This document shows positions 1-13,010 of a stretch of 64,000 bases of DNA, piece after piece (the first letter of the stretch is position 1; every line of letters starts with the position of its first letter). The notes under the pieces were generated by a model. It saw nothing but the letters and a program-made list of their open reading frames with translations, did no database searches and was not told the DNA's origin. The position numbers were made by a program, and so were the translations under genes. The DNA lies in NCBI GenBank assembly GCA_004794655.1, contig SMMW01000521.1, forward strand, positions 310,001 through 374,000, read 5' to 3'. The stretch comes from Marisa cornuarietis (lineage: Eukaryota; Mollusca; Gastropoda; Architaenioglossa; Ampullariidae).

Positions 1-1286
1 GACGCATTAACCTTTTGCCTGCCAACTTCTTACTCAGTTTTTACTACTCATTTTCTAGAGGAGTCCTTAACTCAGCAGCGCTTCTTTTACTGCCAGTGTT
101 AATGGGGTATCCATAACTCCATCTCCCCAGACGTTTTACAACGCAGACAGTGTTTTAACGACCGTTTCTGCATATTGAGAAATAATTTTACCGAGACATT
201 AGCTTTAGGGCATGAGGAAGTTTTAGAGAGAAAGGGGCGAGAAGGGGGTGAAAAGGAGTGGAGGCTGTTTTGGACTTCTCAGGGAACATTGAGCTCTTTT
301 ATGCATTCTTCTGTCTTGTCTAGATGATATATGACGTTGATACTCAGGCAACATGTCCTGATGTAAATTACCGGAAAAATATTATGTACTCAGGTAAAGT
401 AAGACAGACAGAAAGATGAGTAAGAGGAGAACGGATGGGAGAGTTTTGAAGTTTGTGTTGAGAGAGAGAGAAGTTTGTGTGTGCGTGCGTGCGTTTTCGC
501 ATGTGTTAGTGTGGTGTAAGTCGGAGACGAACAGAGACAGAAAGAGATAAATAAACCAAAAGAAATAATGAAAAAAGGAAAGGAGTTTTGAGTGTACATG
601 AATGCAGACGAGTAGGAGCGAGAGAGAAAAGAAAGAAACAAAGAAGTTTTGAAGAAAGAAATGTGAGTGATGTGTATATGCATGTATGTAAAGAAGGAGA
701 GAAGAAAAAGTTCTACTCCCTTGGCGGCCAGACAATGTTTCGCAGACACTTTTCTAACACTTAACATTAAACACTCATTGCTGAAGTAATAAATACAGAT
801 TTTTGTATAAACCAGTATCAATAACGTCAAGCTTAATTAATCAAGAGCTATTACAAAAGTAGATAACAGTAATATCCTATTGTACATTTTGGCATGTGAT
901 TACTTCCCAGTGGTATTAACTAGACTGTATGACGTTCAATACCCAAAATAATAATTTCGCGTCTGGTGGTTCAGAATACCTCCTGCTAAGGGAACAAAAG
1001 TCACGAGGAGAAGAAAAGTTGTTGACCTGTTTACCGACTTCGGTGGCCAGGTGCGGCACGACCGCTCATCTCTGTGACTGCTCTGAGAAGTAAATAAATG
1101 TTGTGACTATGTCTCACCGTGTTTGTTGGTCGCAACCCGACTTATCATTGTCACAGCGATGACCCACTAACCTGAAGAGCACCAGTCACTCTCAACTTGG
1201 CTACGCCTCGCACTTCGTTACTTTTGGACCTCCATTCATAAGAGAAAACTTTGATAGGTTAAACGGCTACCTAAATAATTGTGCAG

Positions 1287-1288
<2 letters not shown>

Positions 1289-1330
<42 letters not shown>
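1289..1330. repeat. (GT)n microsatellite
   Basis: Near-perfect alternating GT run followed by a G-tract. It produces the poly Cys-Val type false ORF across this position. Confidence 0.95.
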
Positions 1331-1331
<1 letters not shown>

Positions 1332-1579
1332 GGAGGGGGGGGTGAAGTCATAAAAATATCCACCAGGTTATTTGAAGAGACAGTGCTGTTGGTGAGGTTA
1401 TATATGAACATGCACACGATGTTATTTACAGGATTTCTGGAAACGTCTGCACTGTCACGCTGTCCGAAGACTAATGTCTAAGACACATCAACACTGCATT
1501 AGTTATTGCATTAATCATGGCAACGGTCATCGGGACATCATGTTTTCATGTTTTCAGTCCATTTTAATTAATCTTGCCC

Positions 1580-1580
<1 letters not shown>

Positions 1581-1632
<52 letters not shown>
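1581..1632. repeat. (AC)n microsatellite
   Basis: Perfect AC dinucleotide run of about 52 bp, of opposite strand polarity to the GT tract 250 bp upstream. The two could pair as a weak inverted repeat. Confidence 0.95.
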
Positions 1633-1636
<4 letters not shown>

Positions 1637-1923
1637 CAAGGATCCACAAACAAGTCCATCCAGGGACCTTATAAATCAGAATGAAGCTAAATGTCTGCTG
1701 TGGTACAGTTTTTTTGCGCAAGCAGCCAATCAACACGATGCGAAACTCACTTCCGGTCAGCTGACGAATTGGGGTATGAAAATATTCTTAGGGTATAGTC
1801 AAACAGGGTGCTGTTCTGCTTATTTAAGTAATGGAACGAAATCAGACAATTAATAAATTATCTATAGGTTTTAAAATATGTTGCTATTGAAGGCTGAAGC
1901 TGCTTAACGTGTTAATAAGTCTC

Positions 1924-1924
1924 C

Positions 1925-2013
<89 letters not shown>

Positions 2014-2014
2014 A
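1924..2014. repeat. Compound trinucleotide repeat TTG / CTG / ATG
   Basis: Three successive perfect trinucleotide tracts, TTG then CTG then ATG, run into one another with single-base phase steps. In one frame this gives poly-Leu followed by poly-Met, which is a translation artefact and not a protein. Confidence 0.95.
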
Positions 2015-2084
2015 TCCTCTTCACAAGGACTATGACAAAGGCGTGCAGACATTCATGTACTCAACATGACACAGTGTCATGCAG

Positions 2085-2138
2085 GCTCACTCACTCACTC
2101 ACTCACTCACTCACTCACTCACTCACTCACTCACTCAA
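2085..2138. repeat. (CACT)n tetranucleotide repeat
   Basis: Perfect tetranucleotide array of roughly 13 units. It gives a Ser-Leu-Thr-His repeat in translation only. Confidence 0.95.
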
Positions 2139-4636
2139 AACAAATAAACAATCAAACAAATCATGCAAATAACTTAGCAAACAAAAATAAGAACTAACAT
2201 AAAATAAACAAACAATCAAACTGTCAGACGAAGAACTGTGAAACAGCAACTTAAAATACTCTGCATTGTTATTCTTACCAGTAATAAAATGTGGTTAGGG
2301 CGGACAGACCTCTGCTATTGCCACGAGATATTAAATATAAGAAAACATTTACATCTGCTCTTGCTTCGCATAAATACCAAGAAAATCCGTATATTATGAG
2401 AGAAGAAAGGACAAATAAGATACAATAAAAAACAAAACAAAAAAGCCATGCACAGGACACAAAATTATTATGGCTGTCTTGACAAACAAATTTACAAGCG
2501 AGCTTTTCTTACTTCCTAGCATTAAAGCGACATAACAAGTAAATTCTTATCATGCAAGACTCATTGTTTCAAATGTAGCAAATAAAGACGGCCACTGTAT
2601 CGCCGTGAATCAAAATTATCGTCCTCCTGACAACTTTACTGGAAGACAGGGCGTCTTAGCTGCCCTAGTACACACCCTCTTTGTTTTTTCGCTTCACTTC
2701 ACAATCTGATTAATGATCCCCGGATGTTATATTTGGGACAATGTCTTTCTACTCACGAAAAAATGGGTGGACAGTAAGATATGTTGAGGACGTGTCTCTC
2801 TCCTTGTAGAAAATATATGAACCAGAGTTGTATGTCTCTGGACTGCAAGCTGTCTGCTAAGACCAACTCGTAGGCTCTCGCTAAAGTGTAGGCTGTGAGG
2901 GTCTCGGCAAACAATTTAACAGCTTCGATAACATTCTTTAAGTCATCAATAGACTTGCAGCAAGTTTGTTACTAAGTTGCATTTTATTTATTCATTTTCA
3001 GGCAAAAGTACTCGCCCTCCACTTCCCACGACTTAGAGCAAATAAACTGAAAACAAACAGAGCATATAGCTTGAGCTTTTTTTTTACCTCAGAAAACACG
3101 AGAACTCGCATCGTCTACTGTTTCTGATGTTCATAGTTAAACCGGAAGTGAATTTATGCTTTGGTCTCGTTCTAGAAGTTCATGTGGGAGAGGGATTCGT
3201 CTGCAAGCAGTCCAGATACACACGTCAGTGGTATGGTAATAAGATAGGGTAAGGACGACACAGCTTTGTTCCGGAATCTCTCAAGACTTCCTCGTTTCTT
3301 GACGGACTACTTTAAATGTTGACACAAGAATATGTGGATGGGATGTAAAACAAAGTGTTAAGATTTATGAGCTTAAAGTCGATAAAACTACAGGTTTTCC
3401 AGAAGTTTCTTTGTGACATCGCGCATGCTAGTCCTCGAGGTCATTCTCTGAATGAAGTTTACAGCGTGCAAGGGGGGCATAAATCACACAGAAAGAGGTC
3501 TCTCTGTGCAGGCGCTGACAAAATTTGTTAAAATTCACATGCTTTTGTAAGTAGCAGCGCAAGGCATAGTTTTCTTCGCAAACAAAATATCTTGGGAGGT
3601 TATAATAAAAATTAAAATAAATTAAATTTAACGAGAAAAAAGGAAACATAAAATTAATGAATAAAGGGAATAAAGGAAATGAAAGGGGGAATAAATAAGT
3701 GAAGAACGAATGAAAACGATGAAAGAAAAAGGAGTGTATAAAGGATAAATGAGAGGATGAAAAGTCTTAAAGAAGGAGTGGATGAAAGAAAAAAATCAAA
3801 CGAAAGGAAGAACGAAGAAACGAAAAAAAATTAAACAAAGTTAGAAAGATATAGACTGACCAAAATTAAATCTTTCCACAGACAAAAAGAAAAAAGGAAA
3901 TATAAGACAAAAAAAGAGAAAATACACACAGGACAGAGAAGAAGATGAAGAAAGAAGAAAACAAACAAAACGTGGGAAACAGCGATGAGGAGAAATACAT
4001 GTGATCATTTACACATAATTAAGCCCCTAATTTTATGAATTGTGACAAGATAAAGAAATTATCGAAAATGCCTAGAAAGAATTGTTACTATATGTTAAGA
4101 ACAGGCTTCTTTGTAAACAAACCTTTTATTTGCAAAGAAATCAACAATTATAATTTTGTGAGAGAGAAAAAGATGGAGAGAATGAGAGATCGCTAAAGGG
4201 GATGATGCCACATGCCACTATTCCTTATGCCTGCTGACTGATTCACTCTTCATAAAATATGTTTGTATTAAACGCATAACAATCGTTATCATCATAAACA
4301 CATCCAATAGATATAGATATTATATTCAAACACTAAAAGAAAATTAGAAATTACTAGAGCTGTACATCAATCTCTATTTTTTTAAACTCGCTTCGTGGTT
4401 TCTTTATTACATACCAACTCTGATAAAAGATCAGGAAGAATGGTCACAAAATAATATCATCGGCAAGCCACTATCGTGTACTTTTATGACGACTAAAACT
4501 TTGTACAAAAAGATTGACAAAAAGACTAACACTAAGCGTACTTCGGAAAATGTAGTGTTTACTCTTTTGAGATGCATGCACTGGTGGTCTGGTGTAAGGG
4601 CAGAGACTGTGGACAAGCAGACGACACTGAGGGTGA

Positions 4637-4705
4637 AAGTTTTTGTTACAGAAACTGTAGATTAATGGCTAGATGCCACCGTTGAGCTATGGGGACAGGA
4701 AAGGC
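4637..4705 (-). pseudogene. Relic of a group A receptor TM7 exon
   Basis: The plus-strand text (gttacagaaactgtagat, then gatgccaccgttgagctatgg) is a degraded match to the complement of the TM7/NPxxY segment of the intact exons at 5846-6068 and 13826-14051. It corresponds to the part encoding Tyr-Leu-Asn-Ser-Val-Ile-Asn-Pro-Phe-Ile-Tyr. The flanking exon sequence and any open frame are lost. It sits about 1.1 kb beyond the 3' end of the first intact gene, as expected for the remains of an older tandem copy. Confidence 0.6.
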
Positions 4706-5845
4706 ATTGGGCAAGGGGTGTGGATGAGTTCTAGACACTCATTCAGGATTCTCCTAGAGGCATATAAAATTCTTAATCTGGAGAAATTCAAGAAAAGTTT
4801 GAGATTGCATGTAACATGTAAAAGTAACAGAAAATAAATAACTATTGATATTTGAGACCGACCGACCGACCAACCGACCGACCAACAGACAGACAGTAGA
4901 GTGATAGCTAGCTAAATAGATAAATAAATAGTTACTAATTTCTCTTTTCTTCTTTTTTAGCTAACCTTGTCCTATTTTCGTAAACTCGTGTTTTCATGGT
5001 TCCAGAATCCTGTTTCAGAGTTTCTCCGGTCTCTTCAAAAAAAACAAAACAAAAAAAAACAAAGGCAAGCAAAAGGACAGGAACGCTGCCTTTAGACATG
5101 TTCTAATTATAATTATTGGTTCACCAATTAACAGGTAGCAAAGTAGAAAATTGGCCTATCAGCAAAACGTTTTAAGTAAAAAAAATGTGCTATAAAATCC
5201 CTGTAAGTATTTGTTTATTCGTTAGTATGCAACCCATAACATACTGAAGACTAACTGTTGACGTACTTTTCGTTATGTACCAGACTTCATAGTGCAGTCA
5301 AAAATACCATTGCATCCTAATTTTATTGATAAATATTATTTAAGCTAATTGGCTGAACGTATTCAACGACAAGCTATCCAATCTCTTTGGCGCCTCCTTT
5401 AGGCAAGAGTCCAGAGAAAAGCGAGGCAACACGTCTGTTCATACTCTAAGAAGGCCATTTACAACAAACAGAACAATAAATAAATGTAAAAATTCAAAGC
5501 ACGTAAGACTACCATATATACACATAAAACACCAATAAACAGCTATTAGTAAGACAATAAATAAGTGAATCAATCAAAGAGACAAACTCAATCATTTTCA
5601 TAATGTATGATAGCGTGCAGAATTTGGTAAAATGGGAAATCAGTAATCCTACAAATACTCAACATGCCTGCTACCTCTCTTCGTCGTTAGAGACCCCACA
5701 AACTCAACAGAATCGTTAGTCATTCATTGAGAATTATCAACTCCATGATTGTCATTATAATTTTTTTCCAAATGATTTTACTTCAAATTATTTTACTTAG
5801 TGACTGTAAACTCTCTTTAGAGAACAAGGAAAGTTAGAATACAGT

Positions 5846-8557
5846 CTATGTTGCTGAGAAACAACCAATAAAAGTATTAACTATACATGTATGGAACCAA
5901 TCATATAGACTTCGCAAAAACAGTCGACACTGTAGACGGAATTTGGGGTTACAGAAGCTGTAGATAAAAGGGTTGATGACACTGTTGAGGTACGGGAAGA
6001 GCAGAGCCACTGCGCATATGTTCATCTTCACAACATTCTCGTGCCCGAGACATCCATCCTTTTGTATCCTGTTTAGATGAGAGGCATTGTCATCTCAGAT
6101 TTATATGGGAGCTTATCAACTACAGATGTGATCGTCTGTGTAAATGTCTGCTTTTACGTTTGTTTATGGCAGCATAAAAATGATGAGGGCAAGAGCGTGG
6201 TGAGTAAGTAAATAAAATAAAAGCCATTTTGTGATATATTATTTTCATGCTTCGAGATTTAGAGCTCTAGGACAGGTTTATTCATTGATAGTCTGTCCAT
6301 TTTATATCTATTAGGATCGTCACTTTATATTTTGCTATTTCTTAGACTGACAAACTTTCGAATAAAATGGTAATTCTATATTCACACTTTCTACATTAGG
6401 TAACTTTTTGCAATTAGGTTAGGGACTTTTGTACTGGGGCTAAGGAGACAGGAAGAGATATAATTAAAACAATAAGAGAAGTCAGGTTCTTCAATGATAT
6501 TTTGTTGGCTATACAGACCCTCCTCCATTAAACCGTATAAGACCTTATTTGATTTGTATTTTAAAAACCAAGTACAGCTACGTAGTTCAGTAGATATATA
6601 GACGTCTTCTGTTGCCAAGAACACACAGGAAATGGGTAAATTAATTAGCCCAATATTCCTCTTTTATAAAATACATAACTGTTTATTTGTTAATTATTAA
6701 TAATTTACCTGATCAACTCTACTGGCCGTGATATTGTATTAACCTGAGGTGACCTAAGGTCACCAATTGTATCTACTGTTGCTGGGAATGTGTGTGAGTG
6801 TATGCGCGCGCGCGCGAGAGAGAAATTATTCCAACATGTATGTATGTATGTATGTATTATCTCTTCTATTTCATGTATATACTGGTAGTATGGGCACTAG
6901 CTGGAATTGCCCTTGGGGATAAATAAAGTTATATTGTACTGTATTGTACTGTATTGTAATAAAAATATAGGAAGAATTTGCTTTGCTAAATTTTAGACCA
7001 TATTAAGCACATTCTTCGGAGACTTTTATTAGGTGATCACTTCAGTTAATATATAAATTTATCATGAACAATTAAAATAGTTTCTAAATTTGCTTGATAA
7101 TTACTGGTCGCTGATGAGCTTATTCAGATTTTTTTGTTTAAGTTTGGTCGAGCTGACTCTAATTCCATCACTTTTACAAATCTTAAAGATGGAACAAGCC
7201 ACGACTTGACTATGCTAAACTTTCTTATTAACAACTGGTATCACCTGCGTTATTTGAGACGCTGTCGTTTACTTCCTTTGTAATAATAATTATGTTTTGT
7301 ACTTTTAATTAGCAGCAAAGGAGGTTAGTCGTAATTATTACTATATAACAAACACAGGTATAAACGAAAGCCTATACTAAGCAGTCTTACTCACACGAGA
7401 ATGATGTGCGGAACAAAGAGGACTATGGTTGTCAAGGTGAGCACGAGCATCATGAGTGTGGTTTTAGAAAATCTTGTTTGTTTCCGCCCTAGGTCCTTCC
7501 TTGCCAACGAGCTTTTCACCTCAGTCTTCGCTTTTTCCTCTGTAAGTCTTAAAGTTTGGAGATTTCCAGGCATGGGTTCGCTTCCTTGATGAGAACTGGT
7601 GATACTCTTCGACTGTTGTAGCGGAGCGTTTGTGACTATTACTGGTGATGAAACATGTGAGGTGACTGGCAATTGATGTGCGAGGGGTTCGTTGGATAAA
7701 GGTTTGAGACTAGTTTCTGTCGTCTCTGCAACAGTTTCTGAAGCTGTTTTTGAACGAGCGAGGATTTCTGAATCATCCTTTTCTGGATCTGAGTTCATTT
7801 CAGAACTACACGCTGGTGACATCTTTCTACAATCAGAACTAACTTGATTAAACATCGACTGCTGACCCGGATCATATTTATTTAGCTGGCTGATACCAAT
7901 TCTCTGCCTGTTCATCTTTAACTGTTGAACTTTGCAAACGATGTGGACGTAGCAGACTATAAGAATGGCCAGTGCTAGAAGAAAGAATAACATGAATAAG
8001 ATGCCAGTGCTTGTTCTCCATGGCGACAGAAGGTATTCATCTTTGACAGAGCAGGTCACGAACCCGGCGTATTCCCGTCGATTCTGACCAGAAATAACCA
8101 CAAAAGGTGAAGTAAGCAGCACAGAAACAATAAACGGGATCATTAACATGAGTATTGCTGGGCGATGTGTGATCTGTCGCTTGAAAGGAAAACAGATGCG
8201 ACGGTGGCGGTCGATGGCCACACACACCAGCAACAACAAGGACATGATTGTGGGGAATCTCCATGAAGCTTGAATTACTTTGCAAGTTGGATTATCCACG
8301 GAGTTGTAAAAATGTTTCAGATGAAAAATCGTCAGGGGCAGACTGATGAGGTTGGACAGTAAGTCACATACGGACATGGCGAGAATAAACACTCTCGCAG
8401 CACTGGGACGGAAGCGCTTCAGGTAAACACAGAAGACGAGCAGGTTTCCGAGGACACCGACGACAATCAGAGCGACGATAAACACGATGGTGGGCCAGAG
8501 ATTTTTAATAAGTTGCTTGCTTATCTCGTTTATAGTCTCCTGGCTGTATGTGGGCAT
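5846..8557 (-). CDS. Group A class A GPCR (intact, two exons)
   Basis: Predicted seven-transmembrane plasma-membrane receptor; ligand unknown. CDS is 7395-8557 joined to 5846-6068 (minus), about 461 aa. The donor GTGAGT after 7395 and the acceptor (AACAG, first exon base 6068) share a phase-2 junction that completes a Val codon; the intron is 1.33 kb. Visible features: TM1 about 21-46 with Gly-Asn at 37-38; TM2 with Asp65; Cys92 at the top of TM3 and Cys169 in ECL2 (likely disulfide); Asp-Arg-His at 116-118 in place of DRY, followed by RRICFPFKRQ; a long Ser/Thr-rich third loop (about 210-365); SKTTLMM leading into TM6 with Pro383. Exon 2 gives TM7 with NPFIY, then a short tail with Cys. TM4 lacks the usual Trp and TM6 has Phe-Val-Pro instead of Trp-x-Pro. 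The start is the ATG at 8557, just upstream of TM1. Rhodopsin-like identity is secure; the subfamily is not assigned. Confidence 0.9.
6741..6962 (+). repeat. Dispersed retroelement 3' tail (copy 1)
   Basis: Starts CCTGAGGTGACCTAAGGTCA and ends GGATAAATAAAGTTATATTG followed by TGTACTGTAT repeats. The same start, internal microsatellite position and ending recur at 60047-60240, and a 3' part recurs at 56360-56515. This is the behaviour of a SINE or truncated LINE. It lies in the intron of the first group A gene, antisense to it. Confidence 0.75.
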
Positions 8558-8839
8558 TCTTCTGATCTGTCTTTTTCACTCCTTCACATGAAAAAAAAAC
8601 AATCCCCAGGACGAACTTTCGCTGCGGCTGATGACAAGGCTTCTGCATATACTCTTAGATTTCTACACTGAAGGAAGCCCAAGGGGTAACTTTTTGCAAA
8701 CCTGGAGTAAAGTCAGACCTACAGTTAAGTCCAAGTTTTTCTGTGTAACTTTAAAACAAACAAACCCGCGTCTGTAGCCGGTTTACACCTGAGGTCTTGA
8801 AAATATACTCAAATTCCTCTCCAGTACGTCAGTTCAGCT

Positions 8840-9045
8840 AGGTTTGGCCTGAATAGTCGACTTTCAATCGAACCCTATAAACTAATACTAATTTTTATGA
8901 CTTTACATGCACACGATCAAACGAAGATTTTAGAAGTTAATCTCAGAAAAAGACTCGAGACATGAGGCTGTTTTCACACCACGTGTAGCAGGAAGTTTAA
9001 TGACAGTGTCGCCACACTAGGATAGACATGTTGTCTAAAATATCA
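8840..9045 (-). promoter_or_regulatory. 5' flank of the first group A gene, conserved with a relic at 53430-53560
   Basis: About 300-500 bp upstream of the ATG at 8557. The stretch around gacagtgtcgccacacta and the preceding ctcgagaca..caggaag words recurs in the same order and orientation at 53430-53560, where no receptor coding sequence survives. This suggests a duplicated promoter-proximal flank. No specific factor site can be named. Confidence 0.45.
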
Positions 9046-9152
9046 CTTATATGCAGTCCAATCAGGCTTCATCATTTTTATGTCATCATGTAGTATATGC
9101 AATGGGAAGAGAATCTTGCTTTCTGAAAGAGAATGAGCAAAATATAGAGATC

Positions 9153-9179
9153 ACGCGCGCGCGCGCGCACACACGCACG

Positions 9180-9236
<57 letters not shown>
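9153..9236. repeat. (CG)n-(AC)n compound microsatellite
   Basis: A short CG/GC alternating run passes into CACG and then a long perfect AC run. All alternating purine-pyrimidine. Confidence 0.95.
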
Positions 9237-9238
<2 letters not shown>

Positions 9239-9564
9239 TAGTAATCAGGTCGGAGGAACAAGCATGTTTAAGAGCCCACTTGAACGATCCAAGCTTGGCA
9301 CATTCTCCATCAAGGCAGTGGTGCTTAACATACACTTCCTGTGATCGGAACCCCTTATTTTCCTTCTGACTGTAGCAGCATATTTTCTAGTATAAACGCA
9401 AAATTCTGTGACTTCATGAAACACTACTAGGTGGTTTTGATCGAAGTCGTGGAAAGGTGGACTCCTCATAACCATCAGCACTTTACAACAAGCGACAGGC
9501 TGAGCAAGCAAGAGCGAAATTTCTAGCGTTGAAGAGGTGGCCCTGGTAAAAGTTTGTGACTGAA

Positions 9565-9645
9565 GAGGTGACAATGACAATGACAATGACCAACTTTATT
9601 TGTCCCATTGGGCAATTTGAATATGGGAATGTGCTCGAGTTCAAC
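9565..9645 (-). repeat. LINE/SINE 3' tail with (CATTGT)-type repeat
   Basis: Read on the minus strand it is GCCCAATGGGACAAATAAAG, then TTGGTCATTGTCATTGTCA. This is the usual ending of a non-LTR element: an AATAAA-like signal followed by a short tandem tail. A related tail (gacaatgacaatgacaagtg) is at 13311-13350. Confidence 0.65.
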
Positions 9646-9760
9646 ACTGAATGAAAAAATTGAAAACATGAGAAGAAAAAGGAAGTGGTCAAGTAACATG
9701 TATCATAGAAATATATATAGAAAAAAAAGAAAATCATGTATGCACCTACAACATCACACA

Positions 9761-9764
<4 letters not shown>

Positions 9765-9797
<33 letters not shown>

Positions 9798-9828
9798 ACA
9801 CGCACACACACACACGCACACACACACA
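9765..9828. repeat. (AC)n microsatellite with interruptions
   Basis: AC run interrupted by single T and G substitutions, directly downstream of an A-rich patch. Confidence 0.9.
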
Positions 9829-9829
9829 A

Positions 9830-11300
9830 ACCATTGACAGCTCATCTAAAATTGAGCAGCTGCACTGAGGTGCCTTGGGAAGTCCCCAATTAAGTTATTG
9901 ACCTTTTCGTAATTAGGTGCGCAAACGATATGCGCAAAGAGTTTGTCATATTAAGCTCTTCCGGCGTATGCACAGTGCTTGCACTCAATATGACTAAACA
10001 CAAACAGCATCCACCTGCATAAAAGACTGATGAAGATGACAGTCTGCCCTAAATATTTAGTCAGAAGAGGCCAAATACCTTAAAACTCTGCTCAACCACG
10101 GACCTGACACAGGTGCAAACGTGAGGACTTTGATAAGAAGGAAAATATTGTCACACTCACAAAAGACTACACTCATTGGAGAGTTACAGTAGAGTCGATC
10201 AAATTAATCAAGAACACAAAACAGATCTGAAGAAAACATCTTACACGCTAATATTCAAGCCAGTAACAAAAAAGATGACAGCAGCAAATGTGTCGTCTGC
10301 CGCTGCTGTTTACTTTCATTCTGCTTATATTTCATGTATTTCATTGTAAAAATATTACAATTCTACTCGTTTTCAAAGGCCGAACTTTAACCGTTTGGGA
10401 GGAAAGAATAGATCTGAACCGTGAAGGTATGTGGGTGTACTTGTCGAGCCACATTGTAGAACCAAGCAAAGAATGAGCACTTGGGTAGCCGGCACCGCTT
10501 GTGCTCCTCGTCTTCTTCCCTCGGGGCGAACAATTCTTCCCTACCAGAAGTTAAAAGTTTGGCCTTGTGAAAAAAATGGCTTAATCTGCAGAAAAACTTG
10601 GTTATTTATGCCCAAAAAGGCAACACTTGTTGAAATTTACATTTATTTACTTAACTACTACTAATAATAATCAGGTACCTTAGCAATATATAGATAATAA
10701 CATTAAATAAATCAAGCAGTAGTACTAGTAAACAACTTTTAATGTAAGGCCCTGATTGGCACATTTGAGACCACTTTTGCTTGTCTGATGATTGAATGGT
10801 AGTGACAACTCTTGTTTTTTCTTTTTCATTTGTTTTTAGACCTAAGCTAAGGAAAAGGGTAATAAAAAGTCGTCTACAACATGCTGTTCGTGTGTTTAGG
10901 CCCCCATCTTCAGCACTGCAGCTTATCTGGGAACATTAAGGAAAGGAACTGTGATCACCAGATAAGTTCAAAAAAAGTATAAAACCAGTTTGTAGATGTC
11001 TGCTCTGTATTAACAATGAAACTTTGACTGCGTAAGCCAGTTTCAGTTTTGGAAGCTTAGTAAGGACACGGCTTTAAGGCTACGACTGTGGTGTGACATC
11101 CAAAGAGACATTATTAGTAAAGTAAAGACGAGATCTCAAACCACAAACCAGGATCCTGTCTTCTAACAAAGACCAGACAGCAACACAAGGAGAGAGAGAA
11201 GGGAAAGGAAAAGAGCAATGTCTAAACAAGAATAAAAGAACTGATGGACGTCCATTATACAAAACAGTTCACAAAGTCAGTTTTGCTGCAGGAATGAAGA
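9830..11300. other. Intergenic, nothing recognised
   Basis: The only ORFs are 60-77 codons long, overlap in different frames and show no family resemblance. No duplication with the receptor flanks was noticed. Confidence 0.5.
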
Positions 11301-11309
11301 ACGAAAACC

Positions 11310-12204
11310 AAAAAGATGTGAGAACAACTTGTTATCGAGGCTTCACTTGATTTGTTGACAGGAAATGTGATCATTCACTCACAGCTCGTGACTAAAACAT
11401 TCGCTTTGTTACTAGGAAGTTATTTAACAAACATCATCAACCATAGTCTGTCATTGGATCAGGTTGGCCTTGTCTTCTGGACCTTTCTTTCGAGGGGGTG
11501 TTATTTCGGTTATGGTCTAGTTGATTTATCAATCCGCGTAAACTGATTCATGAAATTTCTTAATTTTGGATTTAATTTTTTCAATGAAAAAACATTTTTT
11601 ATTATTTCGTAACTTGCTCTGTTTTGCTTAAATTACATGACGAAAAGCTAGTTCAGTTTTATATTTTAAGAAAGACACTTTAACAACATATAAGGAAGCG
11701 TTGCTTAGAAGGCAAAACTTTATTTTAAGAATAACAAGATGACAAATTAAAGGTAAAAGCAAGTTAAAAATGGTATATTTTTACGTTGCTTTGACATTCG
11801 AAAATGTATGTAATGTTTTGATTTATTCTGGTGCTTAAGTCACACCCCAAGCTAACTGTGTTGCAATAACAAATAAAAATGTACCAAGGAAGCATAACAT
11901 ACTGATGATCAAGTATATACAGGAAAAATTAAATAAACAAAATCTTTAAACAAATCCGTAATGCTGAAGTATGATAACAGCTTATGATAACAAATACAAG
12001 TATACAGTTTTAGCTTGCTGAAAATTTTTTTTAAGTATCCAAGAAAAATGTAACTCTGCCTGTATATACGATCCGTTAAGCACAAAATAAATTCACTGAA
12101 AAGAGGAGACATCCTTTTATTAGCCTATAAAACACAATATCTCTCTCTCTCTCCATATATATATATATATATTGTACATAGTGTGCGTTCGTTGGTGCGT
12201 GCGT

Positions 12205-12262
<58 letters not shown>

Positions 12263-13010
12263 CAAATAATCGGTACTCAAGAGTAGTAGTGTGAGGCACA
12301 CTCATGGCAACACCATGTGCTTCCGCATTTCCAAGCTCCTTGTTTACGAGACTGAGAGCTGCAGTAGGGTGTAACTAAAAATGATGTCCAATCATACTCC
12401 ATGCTGTATAGGCAGCGGTATTCGTATAACAGTATAGAAAAGCAGCATTGACATTATTTTGTTATCACTACGAAGTATTCTCACTAATGCTCGTGCATGT
12501 AGAGATAAGGAAACCAAAGTGTTAGCAATGCGTAGTATAGATACGCCATCTTTAAACCAAGGATTTAAAAAATGAACATGCTAATTATGACAATTTTCTC
12601 ACATGCCAAATCAGCTGTTGGGCATGTCACATTTTTTATATTACTAGGGCTAACTGTTACACATTCTTATAATTAAGCTTTTAAGTATACACACTGTTTT
12701 TATAGATTAGTAAAGATGATGTACAAGTTTTGTTTTCTCCCATATAGGTCCTGTATCCATTTAGGCCTCGGGTCCTCCAAACTTTTGTTACTTTTTTGAA
12801 CTTAGGAATAGGTTTGGTGTTTGAGGATTTCCCAAATCAACAATACACTCAGCCCACCTACGCCCTGGTACTTTATAGACAACATGATATTTTTTCTGTT
12901 GGAGCATTAACATCATCTTCCTTGTGGGAGACACTCTTTGCCTTCTTTTTGTTTTCTGTTCACTTTCTTCCTTTGTGTCAGCAGATATCTGTTTCATAGA
13001 TAAGCGCTTA
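11310..13010 (-). repeat. Group A 3'-flank duplication, unit 1
   Basis: Non-coding segment 3' of the second group A gene. It matches 15850-18300 collinearly through several anchors: gttgacaggaaat near 11360/15870; aaaactttatttt near 11715/16515; catactgatgat near 11900/17170; gatgatgtacaagttttgtt near 12715/18125; and a Cys-Phe rich patch near 12900/18290. The two units are direct tandem repeats about 4.5 kb apart, each followed by a group A TM7 exon: intact at 13826, a relic at 19399. Confidence 0.75.
12143..12259. repeat. (CT)n, (AT)n and (GT)n tracts
   Basis: Clustered CT, TA and long GT runs. The equivalent place in the paired duplicate (17300-17387) also holds a CT, TA and AC microsatellite. 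Confidence 0.95.

Larger units (their letters stand above)
1..4630. other. Non-genic flank with simple repeats
   Basis: No reading frame here resembles a protein I recognise. The short ORFs are low-complexity translations of purine-rich or microsatellite DNA. The stretch at 400-700 is GA-rich, 3650-3990 is strongly purine-rich on the plus strand, and 1280-2140 holds four simple-sequence tracts listed separately. A distant exon or regulatory element cannot be excluded. Confidence 0.6.

Noticed and set aside
1281..2172. ORFs with poly Cys-Val, poly Thr-His, poly-Leu/Met and Ser-Leu-Thr-His repeats
   Set aside because: They are direct translations of GT, AC, TTG/CTG/ATG and CACT microsatellites with no flanking coding signal.
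1921..2172. Possible CRISPR-like or regularly spaced repeat array
   Set aside because: Repeats are contiguous simple sequence with no spacers, in a eukaryotic context.
8037..8285. Minus ORF overlapping the first receptor in another frame (and similar shadows at 15232-15660, 24371-24616, 57924-58349)
   Set aside because: Shadow frames of conserved receptor exons; recurring in paralogues only because the underlying DNA is conserved.
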